In this document: positions 10,697 to 22,892 of the stretch, one piece after another
Layout: every line of letters starts with the position of its first letter
How positions within the stretch are numbered: position 1 is the stretch's first letter
From: Paragorgia papillata
Taxonomy: Eukaryota > Cnidaria > Anthozoa > Scleralcyonacea > Coralliidae
DNA length: 64,000 nucleotides
NCBI GenBank assembly: GCA_035771165.1
Contig: JAWNZC010000351.1
Coordinates: 6,041,501 to 6,105,500 of the forward strand
Reading direction: 5' to 3'
Translations under genes and position numbers: made by a program
Notes under the pieces: model-generated
The model's database searches: none
What the model was told of the DNA's origin: nothing
What the model saw: the letters and a program-made list of their open reading frames with translations, nothing else

Positions 10697-10910
10697 AAAC
10701 ACTCGAGAGCAAAAAAAATCACTCGGCCTATTACCTCGTAATCTTCAATGTTCTCTCGTGTTTGTAAAACATCCGAAAACAATAAAAATCACTCGGCTTG
10801 CAGCCTCGTGATTTTCATTATTCTCTCATGTTTTACAAACACTCGAGAACAATGAAAATTACTCGGTTATAACGGCCTCGTGATTTTCCTTGTCCTCTCG
10901 TGTTTGTAAC
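10697..10910. repeat. Three tandem near-palindromic units of about 70 bp
   Basis: Each unit reads roughly ACACTCGAGAACAATGAAAA, TCACTCGG, a short loop, CCTCGTGATTTTCATTG and TTCTCTCGTGTTTGT, so each folds on itself. Three units follow one another with 10-20 percent divergence, in the RTK intron between exons f and g. Confidence 0.7.
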
Positions 10911-11044
10911 CCCTGGTAAAACACTCCCACTCGTTTATGAAATATTACATACTTAACTTAACTTAACTTAAGAAATAGAAAATAAATGGATGCCGTTTGT
11001 CAGAATAAGACTTAAGAATGACAACAAAAAAATTTGACCAACTA

Positions 11045-11360
11045 AAGGTGAGGTAATATGGGCAACAAATTGCTGTAATTTGTCTCGCAACAATGTTGCG
11101 TTGGAATTTGAAAAGCGTTGTTGCACGTATTACCACCCATTCGCTCTAAACATTGTCACGCAACAAAATTTTGTTGTTGCAAGTTGAAAAAAAATGTTGA
11201 AAAAAGTAGACGCCAGTTCTACTTGTTGCAACATGCTGTTTCAACTTGGAACAACGAAATTTTGTTGCGTGACAAGGTGGGTGGTAATACGTGCAACAAC
11301 GCTTTTCGACTTGCAACGCAACAATGTTGCAGCAATTTGTTGCTCGTATTACTTCACCTT
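11045..11360. mobile_element. Palindromic MITE in RTK intron
   Basis: The ends read AAGGTGAGGTAATATGGGCA and its reverse counterpart TGCTCGTATTACTTCACCTT. The arms continue with GCAACAATGTTGC, GCGTTGTTGCACGTATTACC and CACGCAACAAAATTTTGTTG. The full length of about 316 bp is almost one inverted repeat. It has no coding capacity. Confidence 0.75.
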
Positions 11361-11867
11361 AAGTGAGTATACGTCTGCGTGTACGATGCATGGAGTGGTT
11401 AATTAGGCACGAATCATTGCATCATATAGATTCATATATAAGAGCTAGTCAGCCCATATCAACTTTTATCTCTTTTATAAATAGTTTTCTAATAGCAATG
11501 TTTTATTTTTTTATCATCATTGAGTGACCTAAATATTGACGTAATTTTTTTCTGTTTCATTTTTACCAGTGCCCAAAAATTTTTCACCGCACAAGTCTAT
11601 ACCTTACCATACATAATATACAGTATACGGATAAATACATAATCAAACTGCTCAATTTTGTTCACATAGTTTTCTTAACACGCGTATAAAACAGTCCCGA
11701 CTCAGACCGAGATTTAATAGCACCCTCGCTCCGGACTCGAGGATTACGAATTTGCGGAAGCAGTTAAAATGCGCCATAATTAACTTTTGTACCATTGATT
11801 TTCTCGTAAACTCTACAAATGGTTTTGACATCTACGACTATTAAAACTTATACAATTTGAATTTTAC

Positions 11868-12169
11868 CTTTCTTGAAGCTAAAAACTTCATTCCACTGGT
11901 CACTTGTATTGCAGCCGCTGCAAGATTTGCAATGGTGAACCGTTCGTTTGAAGTAAAATCTTCTTCAGCCCAGGTTGGTTCGAATAAGCCTTTCTTGCTT
12001 TGTAGGAATTCACGCAAGCTGCCATTTACACAATACTCAATTATCATATAAAGTTTTGGATATCTTGTACACGCACCAAGAATGTTTACAATGTTTTCAT
12101 GTTGTCCAACGTGAATGATCATCTTTAGTTCGCCAGCTAAATTACGAATGTCGTCAATAGGGGGATTAT
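11868..12169 (-). CDS. RTK exon f: kinase alpha-C, hinge and alpha-E
   Basis: The first bases complete the Asp of KTTKD across the junction. The exon encodes the alpha-C Glu (LAGELKMI), GQHENIVNILGACT, the hinge MIIEYCVNGSLREFL and the alpha-E helix AAIQVTSGMKFLASRK. The segment between hinge and alpha-E is only about 25 residues, without the long insert of PDGFR/VEGFR. The donor is GTAAAA after AAG, phase 0. Confidence 0.9.
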
Positions 12170-12577
12170 CTGAAAAAGATAATATATTCAAGAACTAAGA
12201 TTAAGTTATATAGTGTTTAGCTTTTGCTTGTCAGTTAAATTTCAACAGGTAATCACACGATAGAGAGTGTGATTATAAGGATTTACTCGGCAAGTATAAT
12301 ATTTGTAAATTGTGCCAAAATTGCACGAGCCAGTACGCGAGAAACAGATCAGAAAGAGCCGGTTGGTGTTGATCTTGATCTGAGATGAGCCATGCAGGCC
12401 CTGTAATTAAATAATCACAGAATAACCAATCAGAAGCGACGCCTGGATTCTGAGAGATTTGACGTCATGACTATGGTATTATTATTACTAAAAATTATTC
12501 ATCTTCTTTGTTGTGTGAGGAAAATTCTATTACGGACGTTGTCCTTGACGTTCGCGTTGTATTTGCTTAAGCTCTCT

Positions 12578-12962
12578 AATATTTCAGACGGCCCTCACTT
12601 GAAGCTCAGTAAAATCCACAAAAACCGCTCGATCTCGCCGAAATTGCCATCAGTATATATCTGTTAAGAACTTGGCTTTCGGTTCATTACTCTTTCGATC
12701 CAAAGTCCCAAACGTTCATCTTCGCAGCTCGAGAAATGTTCATACAAACTGAGGTGACACCGGTTGTTCGTATACGCATACGGCGAGAGCTTGTGAAGCC
12801 AAAGCCAGTGGGTATAAACGTTTCAGTCGAGCTGCAAATAAGTTGAAAGAGCAATGAACGGAAAGCCCAGTTCTTGACAAATGTACTGATGGCAATTTTC
12901 ACGAGATCGAGCGGTTTTTGTGTATTTTACGGAGCCTTTAAATTAGGGTCGTCTGAAATATT
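12578..12962. mobile_element. Foldback element in RTK intron
   Basis: The left end AATATTTCAGACGGCCCTCA is mirrored by GGGTCGTCTGAAATATT. The arms of about 150 bp share CACAAAAACCGCTCGATCTC and AATTGCCATCAGTA. The interior contains further imperfect pairing (CTGGGCTTTCC / GGAAAGCCCAG type). No transposase. Confidence 0.65.
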
Positions 12963-13537
12963 CTCTATGAAAGTTACCATGCAGCCTTTACTTATTTTTA
13001 GTATAAAGAGGTTATAATTGACCGTGAATGGAACTCGTCGAAATATAGTTGAAACTCGACTCGGAAGTCAGAAAGACGCAAGCATCAACAAATAGAAATT
13101 AAGCAGAAACAAGTTAAGAACATTTCGAATTGATATGGGTCTTGGTATATATCTCATCACATGCATTTTATAGCGACTGTTTTCGATTTGAATTTGTGCC
13201 AACGGTCAACATACGCAGCCCTCCGGAAAGTAAATGAAATCAAAAGGAAACACAAAAGGAATACAACACTCGTTTGGGCTGCTGTGGTTCGGCCGCGAGA
13301 AAAAAGACTAAGATCTGACATCCAAGATGACCGCGTAGGGCCTGAAATTGACGTCCAAAAATTCCCCATGTCCGCCATTTTTGCCTCAATTTTTCGTCCA
13401 CTGATTGACTGGAGTCAGCCTTCCAGGTATATATAGAGTTCACTGTTGCCCACCTGTGAAAACGGCGTGATTATACGACTCTAGCTCATAATATAATTGT
13501 TAAAAATAACACGTCTGTCACTCTGTCATATACTGAC

Positions 13538-13820
13538 CTTTGGTTGTTTTAACTGCAACAATGGTGCTCTTGTTTTCCTCGGTATGAGTAGGTTTCATTT
13601 TTTCTCGAGCCTTTTTCAGTTGTTTTCGCTGTTTTTTAGCATCAGCACTTTTGTCTCGAGAATTGAGCATACCAATGTCATTGGCAAGTGCTTTATATAC
13701 TTTGCCAAAAGCGCCACAACCAAGAACTTCTTTGAATTCCAAGTAAGTGTATGGAAACTCCCAATCTTTATCGTAGGGAAGATTGTGAATTTGCTCATTT
13801 AAAGTTTTCAGTGGATCGAT
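13538..13820 (-). CDS. RTK exon e: juxtamembrane and kinase N-lobe with Lys-rich insertion
   Basis: The acceptor TGCATTTAG precedes ATCGATCC and the donor is GTCAGT. The exon encodes a juxtamembrane segment with YDKDWEFP, the glycine-rich loop GCGAFGKV and the ATP-anchoring Lys in VAVKTTK. Between VYKA and VAVK lie about 40 residues, many Lys/Arg/Glu/Gln (for example AKKQRKQLKKAREKMK), where FGFRs have about a dozen. The frame and splice sites are clean, so the insertion is encoded and not an unspliced remnant. Confidence 0.85.
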
Positions 13821-13944
13821 CTAAATGCAAAGTAAAGTTTCCAATAACAAGATGAGGCATATTATTACTTTTAAAACTGTCAAAGTCTTTTACCCTTTCA
13901 ATGAAAGGCTTCCATGCATTTTTGTTGTGGGATTTTTTCTGCCC

Positions 13945-14130
13945 TGTCTAACGCCAGAGGATTTTACTCGATTGAGGGGACGTATACGTCTCCGAAAACT
14001 ATTACACTCCTGATTAACTTCTTCATGCACACCGTTGTTGTGGGACTGAACATTTTTTACTCTGTCTAATACCATACCTTTTTACTCTGTGTAACGCCAG
14101 ACGATTTTACTCGTCAAGCAGTGACGTATC
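13945..14130. repeat. Two copies of the GCCAGACGATTTTACTCG motif
   Basis: CTAACGCCAGAGGATTTTAC (about 13949) and GTAACGCCAGACGATTTTAC followed by TCGTCAAG (about 14092) belong to a short dispersed motif also seen near 26308 and 28065. They lie in the RTK intron between exons d and e. Confidence 0.6.
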
Positions 14131-14287
14131 GGAAAACCATGCAAGAAAATGTTAAAACAGTTTTTGCGTAAATCAAAGTATTGTTGTATATATTAGTATA
14201 GATGCGCATATGAATAAATTATATATATAATATAATGAGTGTTTTATTGATGTTTACGCCACTAACAAAAACAATGCATGGATGCTT

Positions 14288-14357
14288 GGAAATATGAAAT
14301 TTATTTCTCTCATGTTGACCAAGATATCTCAAACCTCAAAATAAATTTCATATTTCC
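14288..14357. repeat. Small inverted repeat
   Basis: GGAAATATGAAATTTATTT is mirrored by AAATAAATTTCATATTTCC across a 30-base loop. It lies in an RTK intron. Confidence 0.55.
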
Positions 14358-14825
14358 GCGCAGCCATGTATTATTCTCTATTTAAACTACAAATTTTCTC
14401 CATGGATATTATTGAAGAATTCAATCTTTAAATTGTAAGCGGAAAGTACAATGAAATTGTTCACAAAGTACACATGAGTATTAAATCTTCTACAATTCTC
14501 CTTTTCTTATTTTAAGTCATTATATACATGCCTTGTTGGCATCATTACGAAAATCTCAATAACTTATAATGTAAAAAATCGACAACGCTGAAGTTTTGAC
14601 GACATACTTTATAATTTTAGGAGTGGTTTAATTTTAATTTAAACCAAACAAATGTTGGGGCTAGGGGTATTTGAAGTTAGGTCAAGTGGATTTAGCCTTA
14701 CAGGTCCATCTTGGGATGCGCACATCTAGTTAGCCATTCCAAAAACGAGACTTACGTACTTTTAATGGTCATACAGCGTACTAGGGAAAATAAAATAAAG
14801 TAAAACTAACTATGTCGATACATAC

Positions 14826-14968
14826 CTGATAGTTACTGTTTGCCATCAAAAAATTTTTATAAGTATTTTTTCGTTTATGCTCTCTCCAGTACAGACCTAC
14901 TACAATAACGACGAGGAGAAAAAATAATCCACATCCGAGGACTATGAAGAAAACTTTGTCGACGTCTC
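14826..14968 (-). CDS. RTK exon d: transmembrane segment
   Basis: The exon encodes a hydrophobic helix (VFFIVLGCGLFFLLVVIVVG) followed by a basic stop-transfer stretch (YWREHKRKN) and a short juxtamembrane part. It starts in phase 1 and ends in phase 0 at a GTATGT donor after TATCAG. Its size and position between Ig modules and kinase match class IV/V receptor genes. Confidence 0.85.
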
Positions 14969-16104
14969 CTAAAATTATATTAAATAATTTAATCTGAATA
15001 TAGGGTATAGATTTACTTTACAGAAGGCTGTAGTATACATAAAGATAATTCACAAACACACTGCTGTAAAATTAAATCAAACAAAATTAAATTCTGAATA
15101 AATAATGTTTAGTAGAGTTAGACGCAAATATCAGCGATAAAACATCTATTTTTGATGACATCGAAACGTTGTACAATAAGAATAGATCGCCAATTGTAGT
15201 TATTGGAGCTATATGGTTGGTGCCAAGCAACAAGGGGGGATGCAATCCCCTTGAGCAGAGGTAACCATGGAAACCCAGCCACAGCCCACCTCAGGCATCA
15301 GGCACACTGTCAAAGCAGTGGAAATATATATTTACCTTGTATTTTATTAGGTGTAGGTGGGTGTCCCTGGGTGGGTCAAACAAAGGCAAGTGCACAACCT
15401 CGCAATGTATGCGCGCGCAAACTAGTCAAGCTCACACTGCGCTGAGAAGACTCTGGGATATCTGTATCTAAAATTTAATTAATTTATTTATCACGGCGCT
15501 TTCAGGCTTTGTTTCTGATTCTGATAAACAAGTAAATGTGATGGATGAGCATCATCATCATCACCATTTTAATTTTAGGGATTAAACATTTTGAGCATGC
15601 AGTCATCAGGACCAGGACAACGACTGAATGGCTTTTGAACAGCACGACTTTTTTCAAAATTGCCGATTACTTTAAATATATATTTGCACTTCAAACACAT
15701 GGGTTAATTCTCAGTCCCATTCCATGCACAAGGCGTAAAGTTTGTGCCACAAGCTTTACGCCAGTTACACGAGTAACTGTTCCAGTTAAAGTTAGAACTC
15801 TACCAATATCTTATGACCTTGGAACAGTGTTACGTGTCAGTTCTGGACATGTTGGCAGCTTAATTAGACATTAATGATGAACACGTTTGTTTTTAAGATC
15901 ATCGTAGCTCTTTCTACCTTTTTCTTGAAGCAGTGATTTTGGAGCATCGCGTAGGGCCAAATGAAATATAGGCAATAGTTTTCTAGGGTTTGTTACAAGC
16001 ATCTGACTCACTATATGTTTGAGTCAGATGGTTCCAAGGAACTGACCACAAGAGAATAACACGTTGACGGGTCATAATTCATAAGAATTTATACAAAAAC
16101 CCAC
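14969..16104. other. RTK intron without recognised elements
   Basis: This intron of about 1.1 kb lies between the third Ig exon and the transmembrane exon. I see no coding region or clear repeat, only AT-rich stretches and short unconvincing frames. Confidence 0.5.
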
Positions 16105-16398
16105 CTTTTATCGGTTTATTCAGCTGTTTTCGAAATATGTAGCTGCCTTTACCACTACCAATTATATTTTTAGTTTCGCATTCAACCACGTGCGAGCGGG
16201 AAGTGTTCAATAGGATACTACTTTTATATATTCCATTTCCAACTTCTTCTTTGTTAGCTTTCTTCTTTAGATACTTACAGTTTGTACCATTTTCATTACA
16301 CTGCTTCCAAGATATTTCTGGGGAAGGATTTGCCCTGACGATGCAATCAATGAAGTTGCTATTATTGCTGTTTCTTGTAACGTTTAGTTGCGGGGAGA
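16105..16398 (-). CDS. RTK exon c: Ig-like module 3 (membrane-proximal)
   Basis: The acceptor CTTCAAG precedes TCTCCCCG and the donor is GTGGGT; phase 1 at both ends. The 98 residues contain FIDCIVRANPSPEISWKQC and HVVECETKNIIGSGKG, the typical C...W...C of an I-set Ig domain, with the G-x-G edge strand. NGT and NTS are possible glycosylation sites. Confidence 0.8.
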
Positions 16399-16655
16399 CT
16401 TGAAGAAAAGAGAGTAAAACGATTAATTATTAGGTTTTTATTACCACTATGCAGTTCAGTCTGCTTTATATGAAAGTTTGTCGAAAGATTGATCATAGAT
16501 CAAGGACCAAATAATTGAATTTTGGTTTAATTTTGTTGAAAATTGGATGAAAATTTCATAAAAGTTTCTCCGTGTAGTAAAATAATTGAAAAAATGCTTG
16601 ATTGCAATTATTACCTCCGTCAAGTGGTTATGTTTTTGCCTCTGTCTCTGTCTCC

Positions 16656-16822
<167 letters not shown>

Positions 16823-16862
16823 AGTAATAAATAATAAGCGGAGATATGGTATAATTACGTAC

Positions 16863-17231
16863 CACCGATATTAACCACTAAAGTAAAGTTTTTTCTTTGC
16901 GCTTTAGAGTTGATGCGACTGCATGATATGGTACCATTATCCTTTTCAAGTTTTACTTGTTGTATCTGCAAAATTACATTCGGCGATTGATTGATAGACG
17001 AAGAAAGCATATAACGTCCATTTTGCGATTTGCATGGCCTGCTTTTTGCTGCGTACAAAATGTTTCTCATGTTAGCTTTTGAACAGGAAAGTATTTCTTC
17101 CATATTTCTTTTATGTATGCATGTCAAGTTTGGTAAAGGAGATCCAAAGATGCTTAATTTAATAGCTGCCTTTGAATTTTCAGGATACCAAGTTGATACA
17201 TGTGTTAGCTTCATGTTTGCCTCCCTCAAAT
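16863..17231 (-). CDS. RTK exon b: Ig-like module 2
   Basis: The acceptor TTTTGTAG precedes ATTTGAGG and the donor is GTACGT; phase 1 to phase 1. The 123 residues include GSPLPNLTC early and [11 protein letters not shown] late, the paired cysteines of an Ig domain, with a central extra Cys-rich stretch (SCSK, RPCKSQ). Several Asn-x-Ser/Thr sites (NLT, NQS, NGT) suggest glycosylation. Confidence 0.7.
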
Positions 17232-17634
17232 CTACAAAATACAATGGAGATATTTATAAATACTATAGTTACTAAACAGAAACAGTTGAAATTATTCTAG
17301 CAACTCAAACTAACACTAGTAAGAGTAGAATTAGAGGGTCGCGGGTAAAATGTAAACATATACTTGCTCTTCGCTTCTTGACGTTTTAAAATTTTACTCT
17401 GGTTGTAAAAGAGCCAAATTTCTTACCTTTTTTAAAATTGTTTAAGCTTGGCATAAAAATTATGGACATTATAGACCTGATATTTCAGAAATGGCGAACG
17501 AATTAATATTCTTTTATTTTCATATAAATTAACCCTTATGATCTCTTTTTCATGTGGGAAATTCAAAATAATTTTTACTTTAAAACGAAGTCATAAGGGC
17601 TAATCTATATGCATGCATATATACATGACTGTAA

Positions 17635-17825
17635 ATCCCTAAAAACTTGTTTTAAGAAAAAAATCTTGTTTTAAGATTTTCTTGTCCCGTCTACAAGATA
17701 ATAATCTTACATGGGTTTTCTTGACAAGATATTTTGTCTTAAAACAAAATTAAATATCTTAAAGCAAGAAATAGAATCTTAAAATAAGAAAATTTATCTC
17801 AACAAGATTTGGAGGTTTTGCAGGG
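17635..17825. repeat. AAGAT-rich interspersed repeat
   Basis: The segment has repeated CTTGTTTTAAGA, TTTTCTTG and ATCTTAAA motifs in both orientations, ending near ACCTCCAAATCTTG-type sequence on the minus strand. It is probably a short DNA-element remnant in the first identified RTK intron. Confidence 0.45.
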
Positions 17826-18161
17826 TATAAAATTATTATTACTTCATAACTTAGTATACTTAGTATACTACCAGATCACGTTCTGTTCAATTCTTTATTG
17901 GTTTTTCTCTGCTATACGTAGAGCGTTAATTTAGAAATATTTTCTATAATTTACAAAGCAAGTTGAAGATTATAAACGTGTAAATGTTATTCATATATAT
18001 ATATATATTTAAGGGTTTTTTTTTTACTGAAAGTATACCAAATATTTTATTAGCACGTATTCTTAAATTGCAATATAAAGAAATTTTCAGAATATACTAC
18101 TAAAATAACTATTGTCCACATGCAATCATTACTTTCCCTTTTTCAAAATTTAAGAGTATAC

Positions 18162-18437
18162 CTTTTACTTGTAAAGTTACAACAGCTTTTTGTCCTGTGG
18201 AAATTTCACATTTGTACGAGTACTTCATATACGATCTTTTTGCGTTTGCTTTAACATAAGTGATTGCTCTCATGTAACCACCAAGTCTTTTCTTCTCAAC
18301 ATTGTGTAATGGATTCATTTTAGAGACTTTGTACCAAAGTGCATTACAATGCTTTCGTAAGTACAAGTCATATTTATCGTATCTCCTGACTCCTTTATCA
18401 ACAATTAGGTGTTTTGATGTCACTTGCGGTTCTCGGT
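18162..18437 (-). CDS. RTK exon a: Ig-like module 1
   Basis: The acceptor is a TTTTTTTAG-type site before ACCGAGAACC and the donor is GTATAC after AAAG; phase 1 at both ends, as is usual for Ig modules. The 92 residues hold Cys-x4-Trp (HCNALWYK) and a late Cys in KYSYKCEIS, the spacing of an Ig C-x-W...Y-x-C fold. It is the first exon I can identify; a signal peptide exon must lie further upstream. Confidence 0.65.
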
Positions 18438-18589
18438 CTAAAAAAAGAAAATATAAAATTAAAATTAAAAATTAATTTTTTAACTTGCTTCTGGAAATTT
18501 CGCAGACCGTTTAATAAACGTTTGTCTTACTTAACATCATTATATCGTATCGTAACTTATAACTTACACTAACTCTTAAATGCCTGACT

Positions 18590-19040
18590 ATGAAAAGGAT
18601 CTTCCAATGGAAGAATCTTTGGAAACAGTCGTAAACGGATCGTCAAAAAACCGCCAAAATTCCTCGCGTCAAAAACATCGCTTCATTCTCAATGCGACAA
18701 TGCCAGAACCCATGAAGTTTGTGTGGCTGTGGCTATCAATTCTGCACAAACTTACAAGCGAAATTATAAAGCTGATTGACGAGCTAGCCGCTGGTACGTC
18801 AGCGCGCCACAAATGTATTTACCTGCATGGGGAATGCTCAATACTTTTCTTCACAAACGCGATATCGTCAAAAAACCGCTAAAATCCTTGGCGTCAAAAG
18901 CATCGCTTGTATTCTCGTTCCCAGAGCCCATGTTTCCGTGTGCATGGCTTAATATAAAGCTATCTAACGAGCCAGCGGCTACACGTCAGCGCGCCGCAAT
19001 CTTTCATCTTTTAGCGTCTTATAGAAAACAGAGAGAACAT
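18590..19040 (+). repeat. Diverged tandem duplication, units of about 240 bp
   Basis: The two units share TCGTCAAAAAACCGC, GCGTCAAAA.CATCGCTT, an AGA/CCCATG block and TACGTCAGCGCGCC in the same order. Forward frames through both units contain no recognisable domain. Confidence 0.55.
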
Positions 19041-19149
19041 AAGAATGCTAAACAACTAATTGGGGCTGGAAAAACCCCATAATTAACTTATGAATTACAG
19101 TCTCTCGTGTGTGCGACATTTGCTTGTGAGAATCACACAAAACAAACCA

Positions 19150-19540
19150 TTCCTAGGGGGGTCCGGGGGCATGCCCCCCGAAAAATGTTTGAAATTTGGA
19201 CCTCTGAAATTCTGACGGTACTTTGAAGAAAGATTTAAACGTTTTAAATCGTGTTTTCAATAGCGCATTTTATCAAACCTGGAAGGTGTCAAATAAATTT
19301 AGGGATAAAGTGGACGTTTTATTATACAAATACATTTAAAATTATAGAAAATAACGGGGGAAAATCCAATAAATCGAATCTTAGGTAGCTGCTACATATG
19401 CTCCCCCGACGTATTAAAAATGCAGCATTTCCATTATTAAAAAATAAAAAAGACTTCAAAGCGATATACTTGGCACCCCCCTGCCCCCTTGGCCAAGGGC
19501 CAGGGGGTGCGCACCCCCCTGTAAATCCATCACTGAATTC
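19150..19540. repeat. G/C-run-bounded repeat
   Basis: The left edge is GGGGGGTCCGGGGGCATGCC and the right edge GGGGGTGCGCACCCCCCTG. These are strong short palindromes of the kind that border some DNA elements. The interior is AT-rich and non-coding. Confidence 0.45.
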
Positions 19541-19589
19541 ATGAGGAAAATTCAAAAGCAATTAAGGTTTAATCAATGTCTGTTTACCC

Positions 19590-20046
19590 CGATACAGAAC
19601 TGATATTATAGTGTCTATAAATGTGATACAGAACTGTTTAACAAAAGAAAATTTCTGTACATAGTTAGTGGAGGGGGGTGGTTTGGAAACTCGGGAAAAG
19701 TTATCGTTCCATGTTTTTGTTCAATTTGTCTAATTTCATGGTCACTGAACGTAATATTGTATTTTCTGTATAATGAAGCAGTCATCCAATACCAACGTTC
19801 GGGTTTAATTAGTGTAGTCCTTCACTCCTTCATCGTCACGTGTTGTAAGTCCTTTGTTCGTTGTGTAGTCCTTCGTCGTCACATTTCCATAGAATTTCCT
19901 TTCTTCAACCAATTGCCTTCCTCCAACATGAACACAATAACATGACCATTGCATAATCTTGAAAGAGAATTTAGCTTCCAAGCCATCCCCCTCCACTAAC
20001 TATGTTCTGTATCACATTTACAGACACTGATATCAGTTCTGTAGCA
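19590..20046. mobile_element. Foldback element with 'GATACAGAACTG' ends
   Basis: The left arm (GATACAGAACTGATATTATA, then ACATAGTTAGTGGAGGGGG) is mirrored at 19983-20046 (CCCCTCCACTAACTATGTTC, then GATATCAGTTCTG). The interior holds two GTAGTCCTTC...GTCAC repeats. Another scrap of the same end is near 20380-20396. Confidence 0.6.
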
Positions 20047-20589
20047 AGTGTACAGACACTTCGCATTCAACTTCTTGAGTGAGATACGCTGGAAGCGTCC
20101 TCATACAAGGTGAAGATGCAAACATTTGGTGAACAACATTTGTTCAATAACATTAACAAATGATCATCAGAACGGCAATTTATGGCACGTCACTTAGAAT
20201 ATAAAATATGGGACTAATACTAAATCAAAGCGCATGTTCACATCACTAATTTAATAATCGTAGCCTATTAAACCTTACCTCGAAAGTTTATCAGCTTTTA
20301 ACATGATGTAGTTTTAGCTAACTTAATGTCCGTCCTGTATTGGGACACAGACACTCGGCTTCGCTTTTTGTCTGTATACCCCGATACAGAACGGCCACTC
20401 ATTCTGTAAATAGTACATATGCATGGCTCCAAGGAAGAACATATGCAACATTGTGAGTTGGATTCCATAATACTCTCTTGCCTAAAACGAACGGTTTTGC
20501 AGGTTATAAAAATTTTCGTGTTCAAATTGTACTTACGTTTTAACAGATCCAAAAAGTGGTTCTTTGCAATCTGGAATATACAGCATAAT

Positions 20590-22892
20590 TATCAAATAGC
20601 AAGCCTTCTTTTGGCCAACGTTATGTCATTAGCGCCGAAAATGGACGAAGTTCGTTGTCTTATTACAGATATCAAGCCTGATCTAGCGTGTTTCACTGAA
20701 ACTTGGTTACATAATAACATTAACAACGCCCTCCTTCATGTTCCTGGTTTCAGTTTTATATCAAGGAACCATAAAGCTGGTCGTTGGTGGAGTCTGTGGT
20801 TGGTTGTGAGAACAAATTAAAGCTCCTGGTTGACCTGATTAAAATCGGTTTGGATAACATCAGCCAATAAAACGAACTAAACTGCATGTAAATGACCCTC
20901 CATGGATCTCTCCTGAATTCAAGAATCTGATTAAGCTCCGCCAAAAAGCGTTTATCTCCGGTGACAGTGCTCTTTTCAAATACTATCGAAACCTAGTTAA
21001 TCGTGAGCGTAAAACGTGTCGAAGCAAGTTCTTTACTGCAAAGGGTACACCGGCTTAAACATACCAAGCCTCGTCAATGGTGGAACGCCGTAAAGCGGAT
21101 TGCAGGTATGTCACCAGCGTCTGGCCCAGAGGACCTTTCCTCCCTGTTGCATATTCCCGACGCAGAAGACTCATCTCCTACAGCTATTGCTAATCTGATC
21201 AATAATTCATTTCTTGAACCTATTTTCGAAGATTGGACACCCTCCCGCCCTTTGAAGTCGACACCGAAGTACCTACTGTATCTGAGACTTCTGTTCTATC
21301 TGCGATGTCGAGCCTCAATCCTAACAAAGCCAGTGGCCCGGATTGTGTACCAAATTGGATTTTGAAAGAATATGCCTCAATTCTTGCTCGACCTGTGTCC
21401 TATATTCTGACCAGTACCTTTACCGAGCAGAAATTGCCTCATTCATGGAAGAAAGCTGACGTGGTGCCTGTGCCCAAACAGAAACCCATCATCGACGTCA
21501 ACAAACACCTTCGTCCAATATCCCTTACTCCAGCGATTTCAAAATTAGCGGAGGACGTTGTTGTGGCGACCTACATCGGGCCTGCTGTCTTAAGCGTGAT
21601 TGATCCTGATCAATTTGGGGCTATCCCGAAATCCTCTACGACCCACGCCCTAATTTCAATGCTTCATATTTGGGCCCAATCAACTGACAGTTCCGGTGCT
21701 GCTTGACTACAGAAAGGTCTTCGACCACAATCTTCTGATACAGAAAATGTATAGCTTATCTATTCCCCGTGGTGTGGCACGTTGGGTAGTAGACTTCCTG
21801 TACGACCGCGAACAACGCGTGAAGCTCTCATCCGATTGCTCGTCTGAGTGGCGATCTGTACCTTCTGGAGTTCCCCAAGGGACCAAACTTGGCTCCTGGT
21901 TATTCCTTCTCATGATCAACGATCTCCGAGTCCCAAATTTTAATACTTGGAAATATGTGGACGATACTACTATCGCGGAGATCATCCCAAGAGGTTCTCA
22001 TGGTAACATCCAGTGCGGCGTATCATCCGTAACACAGTGGTCAGAACAGAATCTCGTGCAACTCAATCCTGACAAATGCAAAGAAATGATTATCGACTTT
22101 AAGAAAAACCAACAGGCCTTCGAACCCATCGTGATTAATGGGAATGTCTTACAAGAAGTTAAAAGTGTAAAGATCCTGGGTGTGACCATCTTTAACGACC
22201 TCCGGTGGGCTCCCCACATTAGCGAATCCATCAAGAAGGCTAACAAACGTTTGTTCTTTCTCGTTTTGCTTAAACGCGCAAGGGTCCCACTTGTGGATAT
22301 CAAGAATTTTTACTGCTCAACTATTAGACCTTTGCTCGAATATGGTTCGTCTGTTTTTCATCACGCCTTACCACATTATTTATGTGAAGAAATTGAACGA
22401 GTCCAAAAGAGAGCCCTGTCCATTATTAATCCAGGAGTATCTTATGACACTAACCTAGTTAATTTTGATTTGTCACCACTAGCCACTAGGCGCTCCTACT
22501 TTGTAACAAAGTCTTTAATTCCATATCCAAACCTGGGCATAAACTCTATAGCCTCCTTCCTCCAAAACACGTGTCTAGGTACAGCTTGAGAAAGAGCCAT
22601 AAATTTAATCTCCCAATTATTAACACTGGACGCTACAAACGAACTTTCGTGCCATCCATGTGTACGGGCATGGAAGTATAATTTTAAACTCAAACTTTGG
22701 ACTTTATCCTAAATTTATCTCATATATGTACATGTATCTATATTCTTATTCTGTTTTATCTTATATTGTATATATTCTGCTCTTATCATATTCAGTTGTT
22801 TATTCCATAATCAAGTCAATTTTAATTACGCAATTCAGCCTTCTGGCTGCTATGTAATGATCATTAAACTATCTATCTATCTATCTATCCAT
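20590..22892 (+). mobile_element. CR1/L2-like LINE pseudogene, endonuclease mostly deleted
   Basis: The start of the AP-endonuclease domain (SLLLANVMSLAPKMDEVR, CFTETWL) is readable at 20594-20790. The frame then breaks and most of the endonuclease is absent; the linker DPPWISPEFKNLIK follows at about 20895. The reverse transcriptase is split over three frames: KASGPDCVPNWILKE near 21330, then LDYRKVFDHN, SGVPQGTKLGSWLFL and the catalytic YVDD at 21700-21970, and the thumb to 22587 (PLLEYGSSVFHH). The 3' UTR ends in ATGATCATTAAA followed by (CTAT)n. Two frame changes plus the deletion make it inactive. Confidence 0.88.

Noticed and set aside
13157..13443. Opposite-strand frames of 73-91 codons in a kinase intron
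   Set aside because: They have no domain and no matching splice phases with the neighbouring kinase exons.
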